Assembly (NCBI RefSeq): GCF_904849725.1
Contig: NC_058518.1
Coordinates: 509,503,225 to 509,567,224 of the forward strand
DNA from: Hordeum vulgare subsp. vulgare
Taxonomy: Eukaryota > Streptophyta > Magnoliopsida > Poales > Poaceae
Direction of reading: 5' to 3'
Length of the DNA: 64,000 nucleotides
Under the pieces are notes generated by a model. It made no database searches. It had not been told where the DNA came from and saw nothing but the letters and a program-made list of their open reading frames with translations. Positions 35,240-46,222 of this stretch are shown in pieces (within the stretch, counting starts at the first letter, position 1; each line of letters opens with the position of its first letter). Position numbers and translations under genes: made by a program.

Positions 35240-35353
35240 AAAAATTGAAACTATATTTGAAATTATGGAGAAAATTAAACCTGAATTCAAAGTGAGTTTA
35301 CTTTGAATTTAGGTTTAATTTTCTGTATAAATTCTCATATAGTTTCAATTTTT
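35240..35353. repeat. 54-bp inverted repeat (hairpin) in the CACTA interior
   Basis: Arms 35240-35293 and 35300-35353 pair with about 6 mismatches around the 6-base loop gagttt. Arms begin aaaaattgaaactata and end aattcaaagt. Confidence 0.85.
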
Positions 35354-35369
35354 TTCTATTTTCAAAATT

Positions 35370-35615
35370 AACTATTTTGTTATTTTCAATTAAAAACTAT
35401 GTTTATTAAAATTCTTTTTGCATATTTGAGAATTTGACAAAACTATGATAATGAAAAGTGTTTCAAATTGAATAAATAATTCAAAACTATTTTCTATTTT
35501 CAAAATTAATTATTTTGACAATCCAAACTATTAACTATTTTGTTATTTTCAATTAAAAACTATGGTTATTAAAATTCTTTTTGCATATTTGAGAATTTGA
35601 CAAAACTATGATAAT
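35370..35615. repeat. Direct repeat of ~85 bp
   Basis: The stretch attttgttattttcaattaa...aaaactatgataatgaa at about 35370-35455 recurs almost unchanged at about 35529-35615 (period about 160). Confidence 0.8.
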
Positions 35616-36873
35616 GAACTCCATACTTTTTGTGTGTTCAAAATGCACCATTCAAAGGCACATCACAAAATTTCAACAATTTCTAACTTCATTTGGTATT
35701 CTTCGTGCATTTACTTATTTTTTTTGAGCTAGTTGACCCTGAAATTGAAAAGCACTACAAATGAACTCTGTAAATGTTGAAAGTTGGCATGCTATCATCA
35801 TTTCACCCACATAGCATGTGTTAAAAAGTTGAGAGGGCTACGACAAAAACTGGATGCACTTTGTGTACAAAACTGACAATCTCTCTCGAAGTATCAGGGT
35901 TTCGAACGAGAACTCATCTCTTACAAAGGGATTTCATTTTTTTTGAACTTATTTGAACTCCATACTTTTTGTGTGTTCAAAATGCACCATGCAAAGGCAC
36001 ATCACAAAATTTCAACAATTTCTAACTTCATTTGGTATTCTTCGTGCATTTACTTATTTTTTTTGAGCTAGTTGACCCTGAAATTGAAAAGCACTACAAA
36101 TGAACTTTGAAAATGTTGAAAGTTCGCATGATATTATCATTTAACCCACATAGCATGTGTTAAAAACTTGAGAGGGCTACGACAAATACTGGATGCACTC
36201 GTGTACAAAACGGACAATCTCTCTCGAAGTATCAGGGTTCCGAACGAGAACTCATCTCTTATAAAGGGATTTCATTTTTTGAACTTATTTGAAATCCATA
36301 CTTTTTGTGTGTTCAAAATGCACCATTCAAAGGCACATCACAAAATTTCAACAATTTCTGACTTCATTGGTATTCTTCGTGCATTTACTTATTTTTTTGA
36401 GCTAGTTGACCCTGAAATTGAAAAGCACTACAAATGAACTGTGAAAATGTTGAAAGTTGGCATGCTATCATCATTTCACCCACATAGCATGTGTTAAAAA
36501 GTTGAGAGGGCTACGACAAAAACTGGATGCACTTCGTGTACAAAACAGACAATCTCTCTCGAAGTATGAGGGTTTCGAACGAGAACTCATCTCTTACAAA
36601 GGGATTTCATTTTTTTGAACTTATTTGAACTCCATACTTTTTGTGTGTTCAAAATGCACCATTCAAAGGCACATCACAAAATTTCAACAATTTATGACTT
36701 CATTTGGTATTCTTCGTGCATTTACTTATTTTTTTAAGCTAGTTGACCCTGAAATTGAAAAACACTACAAATGAACTCTGAAAATGTTGAAAGTTGGCAT
36801 GCTATCATCATTTCACCCACATAGCATGTGTTAAAAAGTTGAGAGGGCTACGACAAAAACTAGATGCACTTCG
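35616..36873. repeat. Tandem array, 336-339 bp unit, about 3.7 copies
   Basis: Units start at 35616, 35955, 36291 and 36627 with ga(a)ctccatactttttgtg or gaaatccatac. Each holds ttcaacaatttctaacttca, a gagctagttgaccctgaaa segment and a gagagggctacgacaaa segment. Copies are highly similar. The array ends inside unit 4 near 36873, where gtttgaaattgaataaataa, also present near 35460, resumes. Non-coding, just 3' of the transposase. Confidence 0.9.
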
Positions 36874-36984
36874 TGTTTGAAATTGAATAAATAATTCAAA
36901 ACTAAAAGGTTTAGTACATTCCATACATGCATTACATAAAAGGTTGAATACATTATTACATTATTGCACCAATATTTCTATCTA

Positions 36985-39900
36985 TTATTTCTGTTTTCTT
37001 GTGGGTTGTAGCCATGGAGAATCTTCATCATTCAGTAGGATGCTTGGGTCCGTTTTCACTTTGAAGGGCGGAATTTCATGAAACTTATTATAATCTACTG
37101 ACATGTCTGTCTTGTCATCTACTCCCACGATGTTTCTTTTCCCTGAAAGAACTATGTGGCGTTTTGGCTCATCGGACGATATCTTCTTTTGCTGATTTCT
37201 TTTTCTCGTTTTTGTAGACATGTCCTTCACATAGAAAACCTGAGCGACATCATTGGCAAGGACAAATGGTTCGTCCATGTACGCAAGATTGTTGAGATCC
37301 ACTTTTGTCATGCCGTACTTTTGGTCTACAACTACTCCGCCTCCTGTCAGCTTCACCCATTTGCACCGAAACAAAGGGATCTTAAAAGTAGGTCCATAGT
37401 CAAGTTCCCATATCTCCTCTATGTACCCGTAATATGTTTCCAAACAATGCCCATTCTCGTCTGTTGCATCAAAGCGGAAACCACTATTTTGGTTGGTGCT
37501 CTTTTTATCTTGGGCAACCGTGTAAAATGTATTCCCATTTATCTCATACCCTTGGAAAGTACATATAGTCGAAGATGGTGGCCTGGACAAACAGTACAGC
37601 TGATCTCCAACGGTGTCGTCATTCATGAGATGTGTCTGCAATCAACTGCCGAAAGTCTTCTCGTGTTCCCCTTTAATCCAAGAGTCAGCCTTCCCCGGGT
37701 TTTCGGAGCGTAGAATATTCTTGTGTCTCACGATATACGGAGCCACCACGGTGGAATTGTGTAGAACTGTGTAGTGTGCTTGAGAGAAAGAATGCCCGTC
37801 CATATATACTTTTGCTTTCCTTCCTAGTGTGCCTTTTCCTGTCAGCCTACCCTCATACCGAGATTCAGGAACACCAATCGGCTTAAGGTCAGGAAGAAAG
37901 TCCACACAAAACTCAATGACCTCCTCTGTTCCATAGCCCTTGGAGATGCTTCCTTCTGTCCTAGCATGATTACGAACATATTTCTTTAAGACTCCCATGA
38001 ACCTCTCGAAGGGGAACGTATTGTGTAGAAACACAGGATCGAGAATTCTAATCTCTTCGACTAGGTGAACTAGGAGGTGTGTCATTATATTGAAGAAGGA
38101 TGGCGGGAACAACAACTCAAAGCTGACCAGACATTGGACCACATCAATCTGTAACCCTGATAGACTTTCTCGATCGATTACCTTCTGAGAAATTGCATTG
38201 AGGAATGCACATACCTTCACAATTGCCAGGCGAACATTTTCCGGTAGAATTCCCCTCAATGCAACCGGAAGCAATTGCGTCATAAGCACGTGGCAGTCAT
38301 GAGACTTTAGGTTTTGGAATTTTTTGTCTTTCATATTTACGATTCCCTTTATATTCGACGAGAAGCCAGTCGGGACCTTGATACTGAAAAGGACTTCAAA
38401 GAAGATTTCCTTCTCTTCCTTAGTAAGAGCGTAGCTGGCACGCCCTTGAAACTGCCCTGGATGCATGCCATCTCTTCCTTTATGACGTTCCTGGTCCTCC
38501 CGTGCTTCCGGTGTATCTTTTGACTTCCCATACATGCCCAGGAAGCCTAGAATATTCATGCAGAGATTCTTCGTCAGGTGCATCACGTCGATTGCCGAGC
38601 GGACCTCATGGACTTCCCAGTAGGGTAGCTCCCAAAATATAGATTTCTTCTTCCACATGGGTACGCGCTTATCAGGGCCGTTAGGAACAGGTTGGCTGCC
38701 AGGACCCTTTCCAAAGATTACTTTTAAATCTTTGACCATATCAAATACTTCAGCACCAGTACGGATGACAGGCTTCCCCCGGGGTGCTGCCTTGCCATTG
38801 AAATGCTTGATTTTTTTCTTTAAGGGATGCTTGGGCGGAAGAAAATGACGATTGTACGGGTACACATTCTTCCTGCATTTGTCCAGATATATACTATCTG
38901 TCTGATCCAAACAGTGCGTGCATGCATTGTATCCCTTGTTTGACTGTCCTGAAATGTTACTAAGAGCAGGCCAATCATTGATGGTTACGAAAAGCAACGC
39001 TCGTAGGTCAAATTCCTCTTGTTTGTGCTCGTCCCACACACGTACACCTGGTTCGGCCCACAACTGTAAAAGTTCATCAACTAATGGCCTTAGGTACACA
39101 TCAATATCGTTGCCGGGTTGCTTTGGACCTTGGATAAGCACTGACATCATAATGAACTTCCGCTTCATGCACAGCCAAGGAGGAAGGTTGTAGATACATA
39201 GAGTAACGGGCCAGGTGCTGTGACTGCAACTCTGCTCCCCAAAAGGATTCATGCCATATGTACTCAGACCTAACCATAAGTTCCTTGCGTCAGCTGCAAA
39301 TCTCGGGAACTCTCTCTTGATTTTTCTCCACTGCCGACCATCAGCGGTGTGCCTCAACTTATCGTCTTTCATACGATCTTCCATGTGGCATCGCAACAAC
39401 TTTGCATGATCTTTATTTCTGAACAAACGTTTCAACCGTGGTATTATAGGAGCATACCACATCACCTTGGCAGGAACCCTCTTCCTGGGTGGCTCGCCCT
39501 CAATATCACCAGGGTCATCTTTTCTGATCTTATACCGCAATGCAGTGCATACCGGGCATTTATCTATATTCTCGTACTTCTCACCGCGGTAGAGGATGCA
39601 GTCATTAGGGCATGCATGTATCTTCTGCACGTCTAATCCTAGAGGGCAGACAAGCTTCTTTGCTTCGTACGTGCTCGCGGGCAATTCGTTTTTCTTGGAA
39701 GCATCTTCTTCATCAGTACCAGCAACTTCTCGAATGACGAGTCAGTCACACCGGTCTGTGCCTTCCACTTCAGTAATTCCAGTGTGCTACCCAGCTTCTT
39801 CTCGCCATCTTCACAAGTTGGGTACACCAATTTGTTGTGGTCCTGTAACATCTGCTCGAACTGCAACCTCTCCTTTTCTGTGTCGCAACCTCGCCGTGCA

Positions 39901-40300
39901 TCAGAAATGACCCAGCCAAGATCATCAGCGGGCTCATCTGGTTCCCGTTCTTCATCCTGATCTTCTTCTTCATTGTCTACCATTGCGGTATCAGCATACT
40001 CAGGGAGCATAGGTCGGTAGTTGTCATCATCGTTCTCTTCTTCTTCATCGTCGTCTTCCATCATAACCCCTCTTTCTCCGTGCTTGGTCCAAACATTATA
40101 GCCCGACATAAAACCGGACCGAAGCAGGTGGCTCTGAATGACTCTTGAGGAAGTGTAATCCTTATCATTCCGACATTCAAACATGGACAAAACATATAGC
40201 CACCACCATGCTTGTTCGCATCGGCTGCATCTCGAAAAGAATGCACGCCTTCTCTGTAAGCGGTTGTGCGTCGATCACCGTACATCCATGGATGGATCAT
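36985..40300 (-). pseudogene. CACTA TnpD-type transposase (Transposase_21, DUF4218, DUF4216)
   Basis: Minus strand. I chose ATG 40300 (MIHPWMYGDRRT) because it directly follows a gcag acceptor-like string. The Transpos_assoc-like N-terminus reads to MFCPC; a 1-base loss near 40175 shifts to ECRNDKDYTSSRVIQ, then an acidic run (EDDDEEEEN). A second 1-base loss near 39680 leads to the main frame (39684-37642): LVCPLGLDVQKIHACPNDC, CPVC, WYAPIIPRLKRLF, NPFG, LPPWLCMKRKF, LLFVTINDWPAL, CTHCLDQT and CDVMHL-like IDVMHLTKNLC, all typical of Transposase_21, then DUF4218 (DVVQCLVSFELLFPP, FERFMGVLKKYVRN). TGA at 37642-37644 replaces the expected Trp. Reading resumes with LQTHLMNDD and DUF4216 (FKIPLFRCKW, DEPFVLANDVAQVFYV) to the stop at 36985. 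Three lesions; otherwise near complete. Confidence 0.87.
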
Positions 40301-40604
40301 CTGCGTTATACGACAGTATATCAAATACAATCACGATCCTAAAAATTAGTACCGCACGGTCTAAATGAGGAAATATAGTTGCTAACCTTTTAGAATAAGT
40401 AGAAATAAAGAGGAAGAGGTTTAAGCGTGGCTCGGGCATCTCATATCGTAGTTGTGTTCGGTGAACTGAAGCGACATCGCTCTAACACACATTTCAACAA
40501 ACACCTCTAGTGCATAAAAAATGGAGAGCTAGCACACACCCACACTCTTCCATCGAAGAAAAATGCAAGGAAGAGGGGAGAGGGGGGCTGTGCTATATAT
40601 AGGC

Positions 40605-40745
40605 AGAGGACTTTAGTCCCGGTTTGAGGCACAAACCGGGACTAAAGGTGGCGCACATGCGGGCTGCACACCGCGTAGCCCTTTAGTCCCGGTTTGAGAC
40701 ACAAACCAGGACTAAAGGCTCCTTATGGGCCGGGACCAAAGCCTC
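40605..40745. repeat. CACTA right subterminal palindromes
   Basis: Two inverted pairs ctttagtcccggtttga...aaaccgggactaaag (about 40612-40648 and 40681-40718), mirroring the left end. Confidence 0.85.
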
Positions 40746-40800
40746 GTGGGCGGCATTGCGATTTGGGGCGACGTGGTCAGCCCTTTTTTCACTAGTGAAA

Positions 40801-41546
40801 GCTCATGAAATTACGGTTCTGACTCAGCTCAGCAGCAGGAGTGAGTGAAGCACACAACGAACCCCAGGAAAAACTAAAAGTGCTCCGGACTGTGCATGAA
40901 GGATGCTCTAGCTAGCGAACGTGCTAACGCCAAGCAATGTCTACTTACGATGCCAATGCTTGGTTCCATCGTGTGCCCTCCCGTGCTTGACCAACCTATC
41001 TAGCTAGCTACGTCTTCGAATAGCGGCCGGTTGCCTCGTTCGATCTGGCCTTTCAGGTACAGTCCCGAGTGCGTAAATAAACAGTTTCAGTTATGTCCCT
41101 CTCCATACAGCTCAGCGTATACACCTAGGACGCGGTTGGTAATCTGCATCGTTTTTTGGCACTTTGCATACTTGATTCAGTTGGACCTGGCTGAACATAC
41201 GCCGGTTAAAAATCCATACCTACATGTTGATTGGTTGCCTGCATCCTCTGTACCCTGCTTGTGCTGAAACAGAAGGCATGTTGTTTGATTGTGGCCTGGT
41301 TTAAAGAAAAATACAAATCCGGTTGTTTGGTTACATCCAGGACAGTAGTGTGGTTACATCCTCTTTGATGTGGTGAGGTTACCAGAGTCAAAAGGCGAGA
41401 GCAACTAGAACAAAACAAACTTATTAAGCACACATCAAATTTTAACCGCACATGAAAGTTAAACATGATATGATAAGTTTAGAAGTTAAACTGCAGCTCA
41501 CAGTCTTAAACCAACAACAACCAACTTCACTAGGAATGAGAGGTCA
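40801..41546. other. low-repeat spacer beside the B3 fragment
   Basis: No gene recognised and no repeat signature. Being neither AT-rich nor repetitive, it may be the 3' flank of the ancestral B3 gene. Confidence 0.35.
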
Positions 41547-42022
41547 TTAAGCGGCCACGGTGAAGGCCTCGTTGTGCTTCTTGCACTTGGTCACCACATC
41601 CACACCGTTGTCGTTGAAGATGATCACCTTCATGTTGTTCGGGGTGAGCAGCTTGAAAGACAGCATGTGCCCAATCCTGACCTGGTGAACGACGGTGAAG
41701 GTGGCCAAACCCTGATCAAGGGCGACCCTTCCGTCGACCATCTTCACCGTGACCCTCCAAGAGCAGCAGGTGTTCGTCTTCACACTGAGCTCCATGTAGG
41801 CACGACGAGGAAGTGCTTGGTGAAGTCCAGAGGCAAAGCCAGAGCCTCAAACTTCGGAGGAAAGATCACCTTGCGGAAGTGGGTTAGTCCCGCCTCCTCA
41901 TGGTAGTGCATGTAGTTCCTCCACTTGGCGTTAGGGTGTTCCTACACCGGCATATCCACCAATGACGGCACGACCTCCTTGCTCTTGTCCAATGGTGGCA
42001 CCACATCCTTGTCCTTGTCCAT
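41547..42022 (-). pseudogene. B3 DNA-binding-domain gene fragment
   Basis: Minus strand from ATG 42022, directly after a gcag acceptor-like string: MDKDKDVVPPL, a TAG near 41940, then EEAGLTHFRKVIFPPKFEAL, LPLDFTKHFLVVPT. A frameshift at about 41797 follows, then the open frame 41795-41547: WRVTVKMVDGRVALDQGLA, FTVVHQVRIGHMLSFKLLTP, MKVIIFNDNGVDVV, stop TAA. The succession (FxKxxxPP, lP.df, W.V.v...g...l..GW..F...h.i..G..l.F) is the B3 domain of plant transcription factors; the REM-type arrangement is likely. One nonsense codon and one frameshift make it a fragment or pseudogene. It is the only recognisable host-gene sequence here. Confidence 0.7.
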
Positions 42023-42161
42023 CTGCATTATCAACATCACGCATTTCAAAGGTCAGCATTCAATATTACATGCCTAACGCTTCTATAATTATCAACACTT
42101 ATTACCGAGCATGACACTCAAATACTCTATCATTTTTACCCCCTCTCTTCTTCAACCTTTC

Positions 42162-43636
42162 TGTTGGAGAACGTCGCATGGGAAACAAAAAATTTCCTAC
42201 GCGCACGAAGACCTATCATGGAGGTATGTGGTCGGGCTGCCGTGGAAAAAGTCGTCTCAAATCAGCCCTAAAACCTCCGTATATATAGGTGGGAGAGAGG
42301 GGACCTTGCCTTGGGGCTCAAGGAGCCCCGAGGGAGTCGGCCGAGCCAAAGGGGGGAAGGACTCCCCCCCAAACCGAGTCCTACTTGGTTTGGTGGGTGG
42401 AGTCCTTCTTTGCTTTCCCACCTCCTCCTTTTTTTTTTCATTTCTCTTTGATTTTTCTTCCAATGCGCATAGAGCCCTTTTGGGCTATCCCACCAGCCCA
42501 CTAAGGGCTGGTGCGCCACCCTCAAGGCCTATGGGCTTCCCCGGGGTGGGTTGCCCCCCCGGTGAACTCCCGGAACCCATTCGTCATTCCTGGTACATTC
42601 CCGGTAACTCCGAAAACCTTCCGGTAATCAAATGAGGTCATACTATATATCAATCTTCGTTTCCAGACCATTCCGGAAACCCTCGTGACGTCCATGATCT
42701 CATCCGGGACTCCGAACAACATTCGGTAACCAACCATATAACTCAAATACGCATAAAACAACGTCGAACCTTAAGTGTGCAGACCCTGCGGGTTCGAGAA
42801 CTATGTAGACATGACCCGAGAGACTCCTCGGTCAATATCCAATAGCGGGACCTGGATGCCCATATTGGATCCTACATATTCTACGAAGATCTTATCGTTT
42901 GAACCTCAGTGCCAAGGATTCATATAATCCCGTATGCCATTCCCTTTGTCCTTCGGTATGTTACTTGCCCGAGATTCGATCGTCAGTATCCGCATACCTA
43001 TTTCAATCTCGTTTACCGGCAAGTCTCTTTACTCGTTCCGTAATACAAGATGCCGCAACTTACACTAAGTTACATTGCTTGCAAGGCTTGTGTGTGATGT
43101 TGTATTACCGAGTGGGCCCCGAGATACCTCTCCGTCACACGGAGTGACAAATCCCAGTCTTGATCCATACTAACTCAAAGAACACCTTCGGAGATACCTG
43201 TAGAGCATCTTTATAGTCACCCAGTTACGTTGCGACGTTTGATACACACAAAGTATTCCTTCGGTGTTAGTGAGTTATATGATCTCATGGTCGTAGGAAC
43301 AAATACTTGACACGCAGAAAACAGTAGCAACAAAATAACACGATCAACATGCTACGTCTATTTAGTTTGGGTCTAGTCCATCACGTGATTCTCCTAATGA
43401 CGTGATCCAGTTATCAAGCAACAACACCTTGTTCGTAATCAGAAGACACTGACTATCTTTGATCAACTGGCTAGCCAACTAGAGGCTTGCTAGGGACAGT
43501 GTTTTGTCTATGTATCCACACATGTAAATGAGTCTTCATTCAATACAATTATAGCATGGATAATAAACAATTATCTTGATACAGGAATTATAATAATAAC
43601 TATATTTATTATTGCCTCTAGGGCATAATTCCAACA
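42162..43636 (-). repeat. Element C 3' LTR with 348-bp internal deletion
   Basis: Compared with the LTR at 4102-5911, sequence jumps from cctatcatgg (42213-42222) straight to aggtatgtgg. The missing part corresponds to 4162-4509. Both deletion edges carry ATGG, so a 4-base microhomology remains once. The rest is a diverged Angela-type LTR ending ...ggcataattccaaca. Confidence 0.88.
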
Positions 43637-43649
43637 GTCTCCCACTTGC
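43637..43649 (-). promoter_or_regulatory. Element C polypurine tract
   Basis: Minus-strand GCAAGTGGGAGAC, abutting the 3' LTR. Confidence 0.85.
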
Positions 43650-43688
43650 ACTAGAGTCAATAATCTAGCCCTCACATGATCATGTGAA

Positions 43689-44390
43689 TTACGTTGTAAT
43701 AAATCTAACACCCATACAGTTCTGGTGTTGATCATGCTTTGGCCGTGGAAGAGGTTTAGTCAGCGGGTCTGCTACATTCAGATCCGTGTGCACTATGCAT
43801 ATATTTACGTCCTCCCCTTCGATGTAGTCGCGGATGAGGTTGAAGCGTCGTTTGATGTGTCTGGACTTCTTGTGAAACCGTGGTTCCTTTGCTAAGGCAA
43901 TGGCACCCGTGTTGTCACAGAACAAGGTTACTGGATTCAGTGCGCTTGGCACCACTCCAAAATCCGTCATGAACTGCTTCATCCAGACACCCTCCTTAGC
44001 CGCCTCCGAGGCAGCCATGTACTCCGCTTCACATGTAGAATCTGCTACGACGCTTTGCTTGGAACTGCACCAGCTTACCGCACCCCCATTAAGAATAAAT
44101 ACGTATCCGGTCTGCGACTTAGAGTCGTCCGGATCTGTGTCAAAGCTTCCATCGATGTAACCTTTTACGGCGAGCTCTTCGTCACCTCCATACAGGAGAA
44201 ACATCTCCTTAGCCCTTTTCAGGTACTTCAGGATATTCTTGACCGCCGTCGAGTGATCCACTCTTGGATTACTCTGGAACCTACCTGCCATACTTATGGC
44301 TAGGCTAACGTCCGGTCTAGTGCACAACATTGCATAGATGATAGAGCCTATGGCTGAAGCATAGGGGACGGAGCGCATATGCTCTCTATC
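43689..44390 (-). pseudogene. Element C RNase H and end of RT
   Basis: Minus-strand open frame from the B insertion site to a stop at 43689: HMRSVPYASAIGSIIYAML, TRPDVSLAISMAGRF, YIDGSFDTDPDDSKSQTGYV, STCEAEYMAAS, LFCDNTGAIALAKEP, HTDLNVADPLTKPL. These are the standard copia RNase H signatures, and this piece has no stop. It is the 3' continuation of the RT fragment at 53020-53688; element B splits the two between D-R-E-H codons. Confidence 0.85.
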
Positions 44391-46209
44391 TGTTGGGGAA
44401 CGTCGCATGGGAAACAAAAAATTTCCTACGCGCACGAAGACCTATCATGGTGATGTCCATCTACGAGAGGGGATGAGTGATCTACGTACCCTTGTAGATC
44501 ATACAGCAGAAGCGTTAGTGAACGCGGTTGATGTAGTGGAACGTCCTCACGTCCCTCGATCCGCCCCGCGAACAATCCCGCGATCAGTCCCACGATCTAG
44601 TACCGAACGGACGGCACCTCCGCGTTCAACACACGTACAGCTCGACGATGATCTCGGCCTTCTTGATCCAGCAAGAGAGACGGAGAGGTAGAAGAGTTCT
44701 CCGGCAGCGTGACGGCGCTTCGGAGGTTGGTGATGATCTTGTCTCAGCAGGGCTCCGCCCGAGCTCCGCAGAAACGCGATCTAGAGGAAAAACCGTGGAG
44801 GTATGTGGTCGGGCTGCCGTGGAAAAGTCGTCTCAAATCAGCCCTAAAACCCCACTATATATAGGAGGAGGAGGGGGGAGACTTGCCTTGGGGTCCAAGG
44901 ACTCCCAAGGGAGTCGGCCGAGCCAAGGGGGAAGGTCTCCCCCTCCCAAACCGAAATCCACTTGGTTTGGAAGGTGGAGTCCTTCTTCCCTTTCCCACCT
45001 CCTTCTTTTTTTTCCTTTCCTCTTTGATTTTCTTTCCTATGCGCATAGGCCTCTCTTGGGCTGTCTCACCAGCCCACTAAGGGCTGGTGCGGCACCCCAA
45101 ACACCCATGGGCTTCCCCGGGGTGGGTGGCCCCCCCCGGTGAACTCCCGGAACCCATTCGTCTTTCCCGGCACATTCCCGGTAACTCCGAAAACCTTCCG
45201 GTAATCAAATGAGGTCATCCTATATATCAATGTTCATTTCCGGACCATTCCGGAAACCCTCGTGACGTCCGTGATCTCATCCGGGACTCCGAACAACATT
45301 CGGTAACCAACCATATAACTCAAATACGCATAAAACAACGTCGAACCTTAAGTGTGCAGACCCTGCGGGTTCGAGAACTATGTAGACATGACCCGAGAGA
45401 CTCCTCGGTCAATATCCAATAGCAGGACCTGGATGCCCATATTGGGTCCTACATATTCTACGAAGATCTTATCGTTTGAACCTCAGTGCCAAGGATTCAT
45501 ATAATCCCGTATGTCATTCCCTTTGTCCTTCGGTATGTTACTTGCCCGAGATTCGATCGTCAGTATCCGCATACCTATTTCAATCCGGTTTACCGGCAAG
45601 TCTCTTTACTCGTTCCGTAATACAAGATCCCGCAACTTACACTAAGTCACATTGCTTGCAAGGCTTGTGTGTGATGTTGTATTACCGAGTGGGCTCCGAG
45701 ATACCTCTCCGTCACACGGAGTGACAAATCCTAGTCTTGATCCATACTAACTCAACTAACACCTTCGGAGATACCTGTAGAGCATCTTTATAGTCACCCA
45801 GTTACGTTGCGACGTTTGATACACACAAAGCATTCCTCCGGTGTCAGTGAGTTATATGATCTCATGGTCATAGGAACAAATACTTGACACACAGAAAACA
45901 GTAGCAACAAAATGACACGATCAACATGCTACGTCTATTAGTTTGGGTCTAGTCCATCACATGATTCTCCTAGTGATGTGATCCCGTTATCAAGTAACAA
46001 CACTTGCCTATGGCCAGGAAACCTTGACCATCTTTGATCAACGAGCTAGTCAACTAGAGGCTTACTAGGGACAATGTTTTGTCTATGTATCCACACAAGT
46101 ATTGTGTTTCCAATCAATACAATTATAGCATGGATAATAAACGATTATCATGAACTAAGAAATATAATAATAACTAATTTATTATTGCCTCTAGGGCATA
46201 TTTCCAACA
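44391..46209 (-). repeat. Element B 3' LTR (reverse oriented)
   Basis: tgttggggaacgtcgc...catatttccaaca; adjoining polypurine tract at 46210-46222. Confidence 0.92.
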
Positions 46210-46222
46210 GTCTCCCACTTGC
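46210..46222 (-). promoter_or_regulatory. Element B polypurine tract
   Basis: Minus-strand GCAAGTGGGAGAC next to the 3' LTR, identical to A and C. Confidence 0.85.

Larger units (their letters stand above)
28900..40797 (-). mobile_element. CACTA (En/Spm) transposon, 11.9 kb
   Basis: It begins CACTAGTGGGGACACGG at 28900 and ends ...CCCTTTTTTCACTAGTG at 40797. The 8-base terminal CACTAGTG is perfectly inverted, and the 3-bp target duplication is AAA (28897-28899 and 40798-40800). Subterminal palindromes of TTTAGTCCCGG...CCGGGACTAAA occupy both ends. Inside, on the minus strand, are a TnpD-type transposase (36985-40300) and a TnpA-like/Ulp1 gene (29348-33158). The coding damage means it is not autonomous now, but the termini could still be recognised in trans. 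Confidence 0.92.

Noticed and set aside
35616..36873. CRISPR-like array
   Set aside because: Units are contiguous 336-339-bp tandem repeats without spacers, in a plant transposon.
41031..41267. 78-codon ORF upstream of the B3 fragment
   Set aside because: No recognisable motif and no supporting gene structure.
44380..44390. 5-bp TSD for element B
   Set aside because: The last five bases before the element (ctatc) do not equal the first five after it (tgctc); only the 11-base repeat fits.
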